From the NCBI GenBank assembly GCA_028564705.1, contig JAPXFQ010002912.1, positions 985,001 to 1,049,000 of the forward strand: a stretch of DNA of 64,000 bases. Reading direction: 5' to 3'. Both the position numbers and the translations under genes were made by a program. This DNA comes from Apricaphanius iberus (taxonomy: Eukaryota > Chordata > Actinopteri > Cyprinodontiformes > Aphaniidae). Each line of letters begins with the position of its first letter. Within the stretch, counting starts at the first letter, position 1. This document shows positions 23,545 through 35,779 of this stretch, in pieces. The notes beneath the pieces are model-generated. The model made no database searches, was not told the origin of the DNA, and saw nothing but the letters and a program-made list of their open reading frames with translations.

Positions 23545-24310
23545 TGGTTAGGATCTCCGAAAATCCTAGTAACCATTAATTTTACAAAGAGTAGTAAAGA
23601 TGGATAGTAAAATATCCAGCTTGTAATAAGCCCTTATTGTCAGTGGGAGCTTGTGTCTGAGTACAGTGGAACCCTGACACAATCACTTGAACACCAGCTG
23701 TTGTCACTGCATAGTCCTTGAAATACCTCACATAAGACTAAAATATCCTTATCACTCCGGCCTCTCACACACGTCCTGTTTCTCTCCATGCGTCCTTTCA
23801 GATCAAGTCTTCCATACAGTCGCACAGCACCGCAGAATGTAAGCATAACAGACAGAACCCCTGACCATCACGCTCGGTTTGGGTTTAGATGGAGAGCGCG
23901 TTTTCCGCTTGCAATGTGACGCGTTTGGCTGATAAGTGTGAACACATTCCTGGTGTGTCGAGCGGCTCTCTGGGTCAAAGGTTCTTCTCCCGTCTCTCCG
24001 CCTCGCCTCACAAACCACGCCAAAGCTGAAGTGGATGTTTTCACACGGCTCAGCCCGGATGGCCTCCGGTAGCCACATTTCCTACTTCATGACCCGTTCA
24101 AAATTTGTGGCAGAGCGCTTGAGGCCTCTCCTGGTTTCTGCTGAGCTGTTTCCAGACAGCAGGGTATGGAGGGTGAATGAGTGCAAACGCAAAGAGGAAT
24201 GTTGAAATAAAAGATTAGAACAAACCTGCTATGTCTGCAGACAACATATGTCCCCCTTCCCACCATCCATCATGTTGCGCTGACATATTTCTGCAGAATA
24301 CCGCAGGGGA
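23545..24310. other. Intergenic stretch without recognised repeats
   Basis: Moderate-GC sequence with no transposon motif, no splice-flanked exon and no domain in any of its short open frames. It may be single-copy and could hold regulatory DNA, but nothing in the sequence shows this directly. Confidence 0.35.
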
Positions 24311-24314
24311 ACAT

Positions 24315-24830
24315 ACAGTGCAGGGAAAAAGTATTTGACCCCTTACAGATTTTTTTTCTCTCTATTTTGCTTTTTGTAAATACTGTTTAAAATCAAACAA
24401 AAAGAAGCAGAGCAAATACAAAATGCAGGAAGCAACTCTCTACCTACCAAACCTAATAGCTGGTTTAGCCAACCCTTGTTGGCAACAACTGCTGTCCATA
24501 ATTTTTATAGATGGATGGGTTTTGGTCTGCTCTTCTTTGCAGAATTGCTTTAAGTTACACCTTGGTTCAGACTTTGACTAGGCCACTTCAGAATCTCTGT
24601 TTTATCCTTTGCCATTCGGGGTGAATTTCCCGTTTTGCTTAAGGTTGCAAACTGATAGGCATTATCCTTCAGGATTTTCTGTTAAAAGAGCAGAATTCAG
24701 GATTCCATCACATACAGCAAGACGTTCAGGTGTTGAAGCAGCAAGGCACCCCAGACCATCACTCTGCCACCACTGTGTTTGACTGATATGCTGTGTAAGT
24801 CTTACACTCAATATAGGTTGGGCCTGCTGA
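24315..24830 (-). mobile_element. Tc1-like remnants, partly reverse-oriented
   Basis: It opens with ACAGTGCAGGGAAAAAGTATTTGACCCC, a typical Tc1-like terminus. The following part reads as reverse-strand transposase gene debris: TTCAGACTTTGACTAGGCCAC, GCAAGACGTTCAGGTG, AGCAAGGCACCCCAGACCATCACTCTGCCACCACTGTG. No coding capacity remains. Confidence 0.5.
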
Positions 24831-25267
24831 GCTTTAAATATTCAAGGATTAATCACTGATGCATGTTTGGGGTAATTTTTCAAGTTCAGATGTTCCTTTT
24901 TTTCCCCTCATTTAAAAAAAATTGTTTGGGACATAATGTATTTTTTTTCTCAATCATTTATCCTACTTTGTTTTGTCAGACAAGTTCTGTTTCATTTAGT
25001 TACTGACTCTATAGGTCTCTCTGTAGCTTCAGCAATCACCGAGAAGATACGGATGCTGAGAGGACATTCACAGACTCGATGAGCCTCGTCATTCTTCAGT
25101 GACAGATTGTTCAGGTGAATAAAATTTGAGAGCACATCTCGGCAAATCCACCTGAAGGTCAGAGTGTCCAATAATCAGAGAGGAAATAAATAAAACCACA
25201 AATTAAAACAAAGGCCTCCACCTCAAACTCAATAAGTCTCAATTAAAGTTCTTGACAAGAGGATTGC

Positions 25268-25291
25268 AAAAAAAAAAAAAAAAAAAAAAAA
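25268..25291. repeat. Poly-A run of 24
   Basis: Uninterrupted run of 24 A. It lies just before a Tc1 fragment and could be a retroposon tail, but no clear SINE or LINE body ends here. Confidence 0.85.
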
Positions 25292-25294
25292 TCA

Positions 25295-25520
25295 AGGGAA
25301 TTCAAAGTTTCATCTGAGTAAACCAGAAGATAGATTGACAGATGAGGCCACAATGCATAACACAAGGTTTAGAGAAAACTCATGTATCAACTATTAAGCT
25401 CAGTGGTGGAGGGGTGATGATATGGGCTTGTTTTGCCATCAAAGCTCCCTGGCACATTGGGGAAATTGACCCCCACCTATAACCAATAAAGGCAGCACAT
25501 AAATGCAACATAGCTGTCAT
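25295..25520 (+). mobile_element. Tc1-like fragment
   Basis: Plus strand contains GGTGGAGGGGTGATGATATGGGCTTGTTTTGCC, a conserved middle segment of a fish Tc1 transposase gene, followed by decayed sequence. Ends are not visible. Confidence 0.5.
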
Positions 25521-25554
25521 TTTGCCACCACCTACACAAACTTTCAGGGTTGTG

Positions 25555-25690
25555 GGAGGGCTGGTGCCGCTCTCCAACGGGGTACACCCTGCACAGATCG
25601 CCAGTCCATCACAGGGGAATCTAGGGGCAACTTATCGGAACTAGTAAACCTAGCATGGTTGTATGTGGGATGAAGATAGGATTCAAACGA
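25555..25690. repeat. Dispersed retroelement-like fragment
   Basis: GCTGGTGCCGCTCTCC and CGGGGTACACCCTGCACAGATCGCCAGTCCATCACAGGGG resemble a dispersed teleost repeat (usual form GGTACACCCTGGACAGGTCGCCAGTCCATC). Both ends unclear. Confidence 0.45.
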
Positions 25691-25741
25691 TGAAATTTCT
25701 TGCTAAATAAGCAACAGTGCTAAAATTAGCATAGGCAATAA

Positions 25742-25800
25742 ACTACTACTACTACTACAGTAGTAGTACTACTACTACTACAATAAACTACTACTACTAC
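25742..25800. repeat. ACT trinucleotide repeat with internal inversion
   Basis: Runs of ACT are interrupted by a short run in the opposite sense (CAGTAGTAGTACT), making a hairpin-forming palindrome, and then resume after AATAA. Confidence 0.85.
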
Positions 25801-26379
25801 GTTATACACTATAAACTACGTTATTCCTGTTAAACTTCTAAAAGCTATTAAATCTAAGGTGGGGGGTTTTCAGCAAGTATCTTTCTTTATGGTGTTTTTT
25901 TATATAATCTTTTGGGAACAAAATTCAAGGGACCATGTCATTTTTAAGGCATTCTCGTATAAACAGATGCGGTTTTATTTATTGTCTGCTCTCAGGTTTG
26001 ATTGTTAACATGACTAAAACGAATGTCTGGTTAATAGCAGGTTCAAAGCACACTACTTGATGATCCCAACTACCTTATATTAGTTTAAAAATCTGAAAAT
26101 ATGCCATTATTTGTTCATCTTGAGAAAAAAAAGGTTTACAATAAAAGGTTAACAGAAAAAAATGATTTTCTGTTTTTTTTAATGACACCATTAATCATTT
26201 TCTGACATCTATGCGCTACTGACTCAAGGCTCCTGAATTAAACCAACAAAAGGTTCATGAAGCAACAGCAGTCATTTATCGAAGGTGTTAAATGCTGAAT
26301 GTAACAAATAGCTCACTCACACAGGACTTTTTATGTGGGCAGAGTACCTGAATGGAAGGATGTGTTTGTGAGAATCGGC

Positions 26380-26900
26380 CTTGAGGCATAGACACAACAG
26401 GGCACCACAAACACATGCAAACAGACCTCCTCTCTCTCTCATTGTCCCAGGATTGACTGGCCATTCTCAGCCTGAGATGGAGATGTCCAGCGGGGGGTTG
26501 CCTGGTGTGGGAACCCGGTTGATGAATGAGTCTTTGGCATGCTTGCGTACTCCTCTGGCATAGTTTGCTCCAGTATAGTTTTTGTGTTATTGTAGTAACG
26601 GCGAATGCATGCATGTGTGCACGCCTGTAGGAACACAATGCCCCGCTTGTGCTGCTATAGAATAGAGTTATGGCCTTTGTCCCTGCAGCATTCTTATGTT
26701 GCCGTTGGGCCCGGAGTGTGTGGCAGCTCCAGCAGGCTGGGCGACAATAACCTCCCCGCTCTTCCCGTCCCCTCCCAGGAAGGCACAATACACCTCTTTG
26801 GCAGCACCCAGCACCCTGACACAGATGCCCTCCCCCCTCCCAAACTGGCTACAAACAGCACCCGGGAACCTTAAAGTTGCAGGTGCAAAAGCACACAAAC
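26380..26900. other. GC-rich, ORF-dense intergenic patch of unknown nature
   Basis: This patch stands out from AT-rich flanks by its GC content and by open frames on both strands. On the plus strand a good acceptor (CCTTTGTCCCTGCAG, 26675-26689) leads into 61 codons ending at a stop near 26874. On the minus strand 26668-26898 and 26288-26788 are also open. No domain was recognised in any frame. It could be a terminal exon of an unannotated transcript, an old pseudogene or conserved non-coding DNA. Confidence 0.3.
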
Positions 26901-27039
26901 CTGGATAAGTCTCTACTACTTTTAAACACTTAAAGACTGATACTTAGGTCAGTTCTTTGCAAAATAGCTCAAGCTCAGTCAGAATAGCTCGAAAGACAAA
27001 AACAATGTTCAGTTTTGCCACAGATTTGCGATTAGTTTT

Positions 27040-27200
27040 AGGGGTGAACTTTGACTAATTCATGCTAGACATTAATAGCTTCGACCTAAGGAGCTCCACT
27101 GTAGTTTTGCCAGCATACCTAACATTCTTTAGATTATCGAAGCATAATGCTGCCACCACCATGCTCAGGTGCAGAAGATTCTCTTGACTGAAACTAGTTT
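27040..27200 (-). mobile_element. Tc1-like fragment, reverse orientation
   Basis: AACTTTGACTAATTCATGCTAGAC and GCATAATGCTGCCACCACCATGCTC are reverse-complement signatures of a fish Tc1 transposase gene. Short and decayed. Confidence 0.45.
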
Positions 27201-28353
27201 ACGCTCACGTTTATGGACAATTAGGATGTGTCGCAAGAATCTGGTGATATATTTATCACAATAAACGGTGAATTATACAATGTATTCTAAAAACTCAAAC
27301 CAGTTTGATAATTAACACTTGCAGTTCTATTATTAGATATAGCTGATCTACTGACATCACCAGTCATGCTCTTAGTTTTTCAACAAAAAATACTTTAATC
27401 ATTAATAGTTCCATTCAAACAAAACAACAACAAAAATATATAAATTGTTTTTAAATATCAATACATAATTGTAATGTAAAATATTGCAATATATTGGCGA
27501 ATTGATCTTTTCTAACATTCCTAATGTACAACATGTCCTTAGACATGTTTTCAGGCACTGCAAGCTTTTTTAAAACTTACCTAAAAAGTCAGTTTCAATA
27601 CGTGTATCAACAGCTTGTTCGATTTTTTGATTTTATTTTTGCAATTTTTCAACAAACTTCCAAGAAATTTTTATGAATTTCATTAGTTAATACCGCTAAA
27701 AAAAAATGAATGCACCCAGAAATAAACTATACTTCATATTTATGAATCAAGATCAATGCATTTTTTTCCGCTAAAACATTCGGATAGTTAGAGGTTTCTC
27801 AACTGGGGGCCTTCGGACACCTCGTGGTCCGTGGTGAAATTGTAAGGAGTCCTTGATAATAAAATATATAATTTTTAAAAAGATCATCTGACATTTATAT
27901 AAATAGATAATTTTACTCAAAAGGAGCAGAGACCTTTATCTACCTAAACTACAGAAGGTAACATGAACTTTCTTTTCTCTTTCACAAGTGTAACTCATTG
28001 TAGAGGTGCTGGTAATAAAATTAGAAAAACATGAACAAGACGATTTATTTCAGTAATTGCATTAAAAAAGTGAAACTTTTATATTAGATTAATTCATTAT
28101 GCACAGTCTGATATATGTCAAATGTTTCTTTTGTTTTATTTTTTCTGATTATGAGGACTCCCAAATTCAGTATGTCAGAAAATGTGAATATTGTGAAAAT
28201 GTTCAATATGAAACACACCCCACTCTAATCAGTTCATAATTAATCCAATGTGACACACATAAAGACCAAACAGAGAAACGGACTTCACCAGGAGAGAGGC
28301 ATCATTACAGCTATAAGCCTGTGAATATCCTCATTCATCCAGGTCATGGTTAT

Positions 28354-28444
28354 CTCAAGGAAATTTCAATCAAACGCAACTGGACTTGGTGGACTCAACT
28401 GGACTTTACCAAGTCCAGTTGCGTTTGATTGAAATGTCCTTGAG
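28354..28444. repeat. 37-bp inverted repeat with one mismatch
   Basis: The arm at 28354-28390 (starts CTCAAGGAAATTTCAATC) pairs with 28408-28444 (ends GAAATGTCCTTGAG) at 36 of 37 positions; the spacer is 17 nt. A small snap-back, MITE-like unit is possible. Confidence 0.9.
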
Positions 28445-28688
28445 CTCATTACAGCTGTTGCCACCATTTAACCCAGGTTACAGAAACTAATTAGTGGGAG
28501 AAAAGTGCATGTGTATCACTAACCCTAACACTACATCCAAGTGACATACAAATAGAAGGGAAAATTCTGTTTTGTTACATTTATATTTCTTAAAGTTCCT
28601 TTATAAAAATCTGTCTCTTCTTAAATCTACTGTACATTTATACAGTAGTTTCCAGAAATAGGTATGAGCAAAGACAGATTTTTTTATT

Positions 28689-28743
28689 CAGTATTTTTCA
28701 GAAATATGTAACAATGTTACATACATATTTCTGAAAAATACTG
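28689..28743. repeat. Perfect 22-bp inverted repeat
   Basis: CAGTATTTTTCAGAAATATG (28689 on) through 28710 is the exact reverse complement of 28722-28743, with an 11-nt loop. A second, weaker inverted pair (CAGTAGTTTCCAGAAA near 28642 and TTTCTGGAAACCGCC near 28840) suggests that all of 28630-28860 is one palindromic element. Confidence 0.85.
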
Positions 28744-28869
28744 TCTTAAGTGTTTTGTTACTATATTTGAAACTTACTGTATGTATTTTGTTTCATAATG
28801 TTCAGAGGCTGCTACATATATATTTTGTTTTGTTACATTTTTCTGGAAACCGCCTAAATATGCCAAGGA

Positions 28870-30680
28870 GCTTTTGTTGATTTATGTTTTTTGTTCTGGA
28901 AATTACAACTGAAAGCTCTTACATAACTTATTTCTCCTGGAGTAGTAGCAGCAGCATCATCATTCATCCCAGGGACTACGACCATATGACCAATGTGTAT
29001 AGTTCTGTTATGATATACAACGTTCCTATACTTTTAAGTTCCAATTCCATAGTCCCAGTTTCAGATTTCCAGTGTCTCAGTAGTACTCAGCCTAAATTTT
29101 CAATCTTAAAGTTCATCATTATTATGAATTTATGGTAGATTTTTTAACGGTGGTCAACGAGGGAAAAACAGAATGGTGGATTAATGGAAAATAAACAGAG
29201 CAATGATGGAATGATAGAAATTGATGGACGCACACACAGCTTAGGTTAGTTAGTTAGTTAGTATTCCTGTACAACTTGGTTCAGGCCTTTTTCCACTGTG
29301 ATCAGTAAATAACTGAATGACAGATTGCCAGGTTTCAGGTTATAAACTTCATGCAGAAACATTCACAAGAATTTTCCCACTGATAAAACTTCTAATATTT
29401 TAAGCAACTCTTTAGGTTTAATTAAAGCATCTAATCTGGTCCAACTACGAGCTTCTGTGGAGCACAGAACGAGAGTCCTGGGAGCATAAAATATGTTAAG
29501 AATGGATTTCCTCTCAGAGCTATAGTCAAAGGGAAATATGTGCTGGATAAGAGAGTCATGTGTTCAGAATTATCCCGTCAGTTGTGATTCACTTACAGAG
29601 GAAATTAGAAGATTTATGCATCGGAAACCAGAATGAAAGTGAGTCAGTGAATCGAGTTAATATAAAATATCCCTCAGAAACCGTCACAGTTTGCTGGCTT
29701 CACATTAAAAAACACTCGTGGAATGCTCGCAGAAAGCAAGCCAGAACAGGGAAGGTGATCACAACACTACTGCTGATCATTTTTAAATGCAAGGAAAAAA
29801 CATCCTGATGTCATCGGTTTATTCTGAGGGAAGCCACAGACCAACCGTAACATGCAGCCCTGCCAAGCAGACCAAGAGGGAGGAACATTTTTTTTTTTTT
29901 TTTTTTTTACAGTAGGCGTGTTTGTTTACAGGCTCCAAAGCATTTCCTCCTGCTTCACCTGCACCTGCGTTTTAACCCACCACAAACCCAGCGGCGTATC
30001 CAGCTGCGCCAACACCACCGTGAAACCACCGGAATGGCTTCCTTTCTCTAAAATCACCAGCCCAGCGACACATGAAAACATGCTGCCTCTTTCGCACATG
30101 TGGGCGTGCTTTTATATTTATGAGGTCCAGGTGTCTGGGAGAAATGGTACACACTGAGCATCCTCTGTTTTGTTTCTGCACATTACTGTTGTTTAGACAT
30201 TCAGTTCATTAAAAAAAACAAGGCTGCCTACAGCGGCCTGCATGTTTTCTAATACATTAAGTCCTATATTATCAGTTTTAACAACACTGAGCAATTCAAC
30301 TAAGTGAAAAATGAAAAACAGAAGAAAAAGTCTAGTGAGGAATAAATAAGGACACTTCCACATTAATTCCCACTTAAAATGGATTTAACCTGGACGCCAT
30401 GGTGAGTCTTCAGAATGAAAATTATACAAGCTTACTAATCTAGAAAGGGGATAAATGTGGTCTCCTAAGAATTTAAATCGAGCCACTCTACTTGTGGACT
30501 AAATCCCCCAGTTCTGACTGTTCAGGCAGGTTCACCCTTAAGGCAGGCCGCAAAATGCTAAAAGAATTCTCTAAACTATAAGATATCAACCTGAATTAAG
30601 GCACACTTTCAATACTAGGAATGAAACAACTGCACATGTCTAGTTTTTTATTGGTAGTGTGCAAGGAAAAACAGGACTCT
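28870..30680. other. Intergenic stretch, no gene seen
   Basis: It contains a TTAG tetranucleotide run near 29245-29260, a T run at about 29889-29908 and a slightly GC-richer part (29920-30160) with short open frames on both strands. No splice-flanked exon or protein family was recognised. Confidence 0.4.
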
Positions 30681-30689
30681 GCAAAATAA

Positions 30690-31130
30690 TGATACTATGA
30701 AACCAACCAAAGACCGGTTCTGGGCTGAGTCCAAGTCCAGATTTTGATCTCCTAGAGATACTGTTGGCAGCATGAGAGAAACTCCTCAAACATTAATTCT
30801 CACCCACTCCTCAGTGGATTTACTGGTATGCTGCGGTTTATGGCCCTGCTGCAAGGTCCAGTTCTGTTTCAGCTCTTTTTATTTTATTTTACTATAATGC
30901 ACACTTTCAAGCCCCCCTCTGACACATACCGTAACTCATATTGGATTCCATGATGGTGAGCTGATCAGGTCCTGCCGCAGCAAAGCATCTCAAACCCAAT
31001 AATACGTCCACCTCCATGCTTCATTGTTAGCATGAAGTTTTTACTGATAAACTGTGTTTGGTTTATGTCAAACACATTTTTTATGCAAATTATTGCAAAG
31101 CCTGCCCACCACCTGGTGACTAAAGCGGTT
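30690..31130 (-). mobile_element. Tc1-like remnants, reverse orientation
   Basis: TGAGTCCAAGTCCAGATTTTGATC, GCAGCAAAGCATCTCAAACCC, CCACCTCCATGCTTCATTGTTAGCATGAAGTTTTTAC and TTTGGTTTATGTCAAACACA are reverse-complement fragments of a fish Tc1-like gene in the expected order. No frame remains. Confidence 0.5.
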
Positions 31131-32339
31131 TGTCACAGAGGAGAATGGCATGGGATAGATTTGGTGGGTGGGGATTGACAGGTGAGGGGCGGTTATGTGC
31201 AAATTCAATATATTGGGACGTCACAATGAGGCACTTTTTCAAATGGCTTGTAGAAGCACAAGATTTCTGGCAGCCAAAATGGTTGTTTGGAGTGTTTATA
31301 GAGGCAGCAGACACCAAAATGGCCAATTCTTGTTTTTTTCAGATCTCATTAAATCAGTTCGACTGAAAAGCTACCAGAAACTTTTCTGCAGTCCTCAAGC
31401 AGCTTTTTGAATCTTGCCATGGCATTCAGTCTCACTTTGACTGTCAGGAGTGCTATATAAAATAGCCTATTGTAACCAACCCCTGGTTACAAAAACTAGA
31501 TTGCTAATCTCAAATTAGCTGCTTTATAATCCTAACCATTTAAAGTCCTTCTCTGTGGAGGGAGAAATCAAACAGAGTGGATGCAAAATGCACAACTTCT
31601 CATTCATTTACAGGAATGAGAGCACATATGTAGCAGCACGTACAATTGTCCCTCCCCTCTCCAGATGGGAGATCGGTTTACTACCAAGTGGCAAATCACA
31701 AAGGTTGTGTCTCATAAAACTCAAAACGTCACAAGAGAGAGTTGCATTTATTTGACTTTCTAATGTCTACACGGTTGGAAAAGCTCCTTCTGATGCGGAG
31801 TCATGAAGATATCATCATTTGCACCTGTCGGGATGTAATTTTCGTCCAACTATTTGTGGTCGTGTGTAATTTTCACCATTTCAAGCAGGAATAAATGTTG
31901 ACGTTCCAATGGCGTTTAAAAGAAAATCTTAAAATGTTCCTTCAGTTTGTATTGCTTATTTATGTTTAGAATAGGTATAATTTATCCATTTGTTCAAATA
32001 TATTAGGCATAAGGGTACCCTCATCTTTTCACATGATGAAGGCTGACAAGAGATTATCATAAGGTTTTTCTGAAAATCTCTACCAGCTCATTGGAAAATA
32101 TACAGTATATTTTCTTATTTCTGGGGAAGGACGACTCTCTTCCCCACCTGCTTACTCACTTTATCGTTTCAGCTGAAATTGTTGTATACAGCAGCCGTTC
32201 TCAGGGTGCTAACCGAAAACAAGAATTCCTGAGAAAGTCCCGACCCCGAATGAGAGTAAATATCCTGTGAAGCTCAACGAGTTGAACTACAAGGGGGAGT
32301 TCAATCTGGAGAGAGTTCAATTTAATCCAATAATGCTTC

Positions 32340-32530
32340 TTTGCTCCCAGAGGGAAATTAAGTGTTATTGTAGCTCATAACTAATTTATTCTTCAGGGAG
32401 TTGTTGTAGACCATGATGGCTGTGGGGAGAAAGGATTTCATGTAGCGGTCTGTGTTGCAGTGAAACTGAAGAAGCCTCCGACTGAAGATACTCTGTTGCT
32501 GAAGGATAGTCTCATGAAAAGGATGCTCAG
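32340..32530 (-). mobile_element. LINE 3' end, reverse orientation
   Basis: Reverse complement of the same sequence type seen at 45190-45400: TCCCAGAGGGAAATTAAGTGTTATTG, GACCATGATGGCTGTGGGGAGAAAGGATTTC, GTAGCGGTCTGTGTTGCAG and AAGAAGCCTCCGACTGAAGATACTCTGTTGCTG. In the forward sense this encodes the ORF end of an L2/CR1-like LINE and its short 3' tail. Confidence 0.65.
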
Positions 32531-33125
32531 GGTTGTCCTTAATTTTTTTAATTTGTTTCTACGCTCCATCTCACAAGATCTTTAGCCGTTACTTATTAGT
32601 GAATAAAGTGTTTATGAGAAGTGTGCATAAAAAGAACACGCAAGGGAAGGAGGGTTTGCATGCTTGGACTTGAAGGCAGTTATTGCCCGGAGACATTAAG
32701 TGGAGGAAAAACATTAGAGATGATTCACAGGCTTTGCATGGCACATCAACACATACCTCTTTCTCCAAGTCCCAAACGCTCCTTAATCTGTGCTCCACCG
32801 ACACACTCCCCCTTCTCACAGGAGGATTTAACGAGGTTTGAATGGATCAGTTCCCCACTAATCAGAACATGAGAGGGATTCCTCACATGCAATCAGGGAG
32901 GCATGTGCTGAGATGAAAAGCACAAGCCTTCAAGCACAGTTTCCCGGATGAAACCTTACTCCTGCCTTTGAGCTTCTAGCTGATGATAAACTGCAGAAAT
33001 ATGTTTAGAAAGATTGTGAGCACTTCATAATATGCTTATTGCACTGCTTCCTGGTATTTTTGGTAAGACCAGAATCCGCGCTGCAAACAGTGCTGTGATG
33101 TTTTCTTTGCTCTGATGGGAACTAG

Positions 33126-33236
33126 ATGGTGACTACCACCATGCGGCCCCCATTAACCAGCATGAAGCTCTGCACCTGGATCCTACACCAACACAGACTC
33201 CGATTCCGGTGCAGAAACCGGAACATAAGGGAGCAG
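33126..33236 (+). other. Orphan exon-like segment, product unknown
   Basis: The segment is flanked by AG (GGGAACTAG) and a plausible donor (CAG|GTAATA). It is 111 nt, both edges in phase 1, and its open frame includes GDYHHAAPINQHEALHLD and then PTPTQTPIPVQKPEHKG, with mixed, protein-like composition unlike the AT-biased frames around it. I do not recognise the protein. It could be an exon of an unannotated gene, an upstream exon of usp44, a pseudogene piece or chance. No partner exon was found within the 14 kb interval. Confidence 0.3.
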
Positions 33237-33239
33237 GTA

Positions 33240-35030
33240 ATAAACACACTTTTTCCTGGATAGTGACATCACTACATCACCTGAGACAGATAGTTACTGA
33301 TGAAGGCAGAGCAGAGGTATTAAATTACTAATCACAGTTAAAAATGTTTTACAAACTAAAATTTAACATCTTTACATTAAATTAAAAGGTCTTTCAGTTG
33401 TTTGGCTCGTCTTTCCACTCCATGTCAACGTTAAATCCAAGTTTCCTACATATATTTGTCCTTACCAATTCAGTTTTTTTCTAGACTTAATAATAATAAT
33501 AATCAACTTCCAGGAAACTGAAGGTCACTTTACAATAAAACAGGAACGACAAAGATGAGCAATAGAAATAAATAATAAAATGTCCAGAGTAAATTCTTAG
33601 TCCAGTGGTTCGATAAATACATCATATGATGAATGATTATAAAGAGAAATGTAGAAAAGGATGAAGAGATGGATGGATAGAGGTATGGACAGACAGGTGG
33701 ATGGATGGATGGATGGTTTACTAAACTAAATATAAATGGATGGACAAACAGATTTATACAAGTTTTCAGAGCATGGCACAGGTAACAGATATAAAACCAA
33801 TATTTGGCCATACTCTTTCTATAAATATTCCGATCTTGAAAATGCATTAATATAATTTCCGACTGTAGAAGGAATGGTGAAGATTGTGTTCTTCACTTTT
33901 GGTTGAAAGTTTTTGGGTTTTTTTGTTTGTTTTTTTCAATTTCCGTGATGTAAATATCAAAGAAGTTGCAGTTTGGCAAGCAAAACTGAGTAGTTTAATT
34001 TTTTTTTTTAACTAAGCAACTTTAAGATGTAAGCTGAAAATTGCCATCTGGTTGTTGATGAGCTGAAGGTTTTTACCACCTGAGGATCTAGACTTATTTC
34101 TTAAAGGTTGATACTAAAAGTAAGGAATGTGTAAGCTTTCTTTCCTGAACTTGGCAAAAAAGAAAACACATCTCTGGGAGTATGATGTTACATTTGGTCG
34201 AATTTAATGGGTTTTTTTTTTCCTTTTTTTTTACATTTTAGTTCAAATACTTACTGCAACTTTACATTACAGGTATGTATAGTGTCATCCTATATGTGAA
34301 TGTCCCAAACACCGTTTAAAGTGAGTATTGCAAAAAATACTTAGCATCTGGAATATAATGGCTAATTATGTTTTGCACCTAATTAAGCATTCATGTTCTA
34401 CATTATAAAAATAATAATATCCTACCCATCTCTGCCTTTGAGAAGTGGGAAAATTCGGGATTCATAAAAGGGTTTGGTCCTGCTAAAACGTTAAGCCCAA
34501 ACACTTGTGTGTGGAGAAAATTAGACACTGTGTTCATCTAAGGTTAACGGTCAGTTTCGGAATTAGTTTATCTTTTGCATTAATTCATTATTTTTATATA
34601 TATATAAAAAAAAAAAAACAAGTTTCTCATGTCAAAGATGTGGAACCGCTATCGTTTTTGTGTTTTTTTTTTAGCATTTATGGGAAGTAAAAGCATATTC
34701 AATATATTCATATTCCCCAAGGTCGCAAAAGAACTCTGTGGATAGAGCAATATCTCCCTCTAGTGATAAAAGTTGATCACATCTGTTCTGTCAGCAGGGT
34801 AGTTATTTTGATAAGCGAATGATAATAGTGGGTTTATTACAAATATATTACCCGTTATGGGGGTTTCCTCTTCTTTAAACGATTCCTCTGGCATAATTTC
34901 TTAACAAACTATTTCAGTACACATAACTCAAATTGCCTACATTATTCCAGACAGTTAAGAGGAATGCATTTTGAAGCTGTCAAACAGAAGAACACAAATG
35001 AAGATGATAATGTAATGCAGTAATTTTGCA
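33240..35030. other. Intergenic stretch, no gene seen
   Basis: AT-rich sequence with a GGAT run near 33698-33716, homopolymer T runs and a TA run next to poly-A near 34595-34618. The 105-codon minus-strand frame at 33530-33847 includes the translated GGAT repeat and is not a gene. Confidence 0.5.
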
Positions 35031-35745
35031 TGTGGTAACTAGTTACATTTACTTGAGTAGGTTTTTTGGGAGGGAAGTTCTTTTTTTAAACAAAAAGGGC
35101 TAGTTTAACAACACCGTACTTTTTACTTTTACTTGAGTAACGTTATTACGAACAAAGTATCGCTGCATTTATTTGAGTAAAATTTTTTGACGTTCTACCT
35201 ACTGTGAACTTCACTGAAGGAATAACCAAAATGTTTTAACTAAAAGCAGCAGACATTAACACAACCTACATGTTAAAGTAGGCCTATGTTAAAGTGAGAC
35301 TTCTTGTTTGGGCGAAACCTTTGCTGTGTTAATTTTCTATTTCTCTGCTTATCCTCGTGGACCATGTGCAGATTAAGAAGAAACAGTAAACACTATTGTC
35401 ACTGGAAGTACTTTCTTTTGATCTAAGTAGTAGTTTTATGCTGTAAAAAGGGGAAAAGCAATTCCTCTGGCTCAATTCGTTAGGTTGAAATTATGCATTT
35501 GTATCATTGTTATGTTAGTCTTTAAAATATAAGGGCTGCTGCAAAACGTAGTTGGTTTTTTTTGTCGGTCTGATGACATGATTTTCAAATAGGCTATTTA
35601 AATCAGATGTTCTGATTAGCGACTGAGTAGTTAAACATTGATTTTATTATCAAATACTTTGTCTTTTACTGGAGTAAACATATGTTGTGCCACTTTTACT
35701 TAGGTTCAATTTATTTAGGGGGTACTGTACTGACCTCTAATAAAT
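35030..35745. mobile_element. Decayed TIR element upstream of the usp44 promoter
   Basis: Left part reads AACTAGTTACATTTACTTGAGTAGG and TTTTACTTTTACTTGAGTAACG. The right part reads TACTGGAGTAAACATATGTTGTGCCACTTTTACTTAGG and GGGGGTACTGTACTGACCTC. TACTTGAGTA motifs at both ends are typical of an abundant fish hAT-like repeat. It ends within 100 bp of the presumed usp44 start region. Confidence 0.45.
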
Positions 35746-35779
35746 ACTAACAAAACTGTCTCTTTGCTCGCATATGTAT

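Noticed and set aside
26288..26788. 166-codon minus-strand open frame as a gene
   Set aside because: No recognised domain, cysteine- and histidine-scattered composition, and competing frames on the opposite strand. Reported only as an ORF-dense patch.
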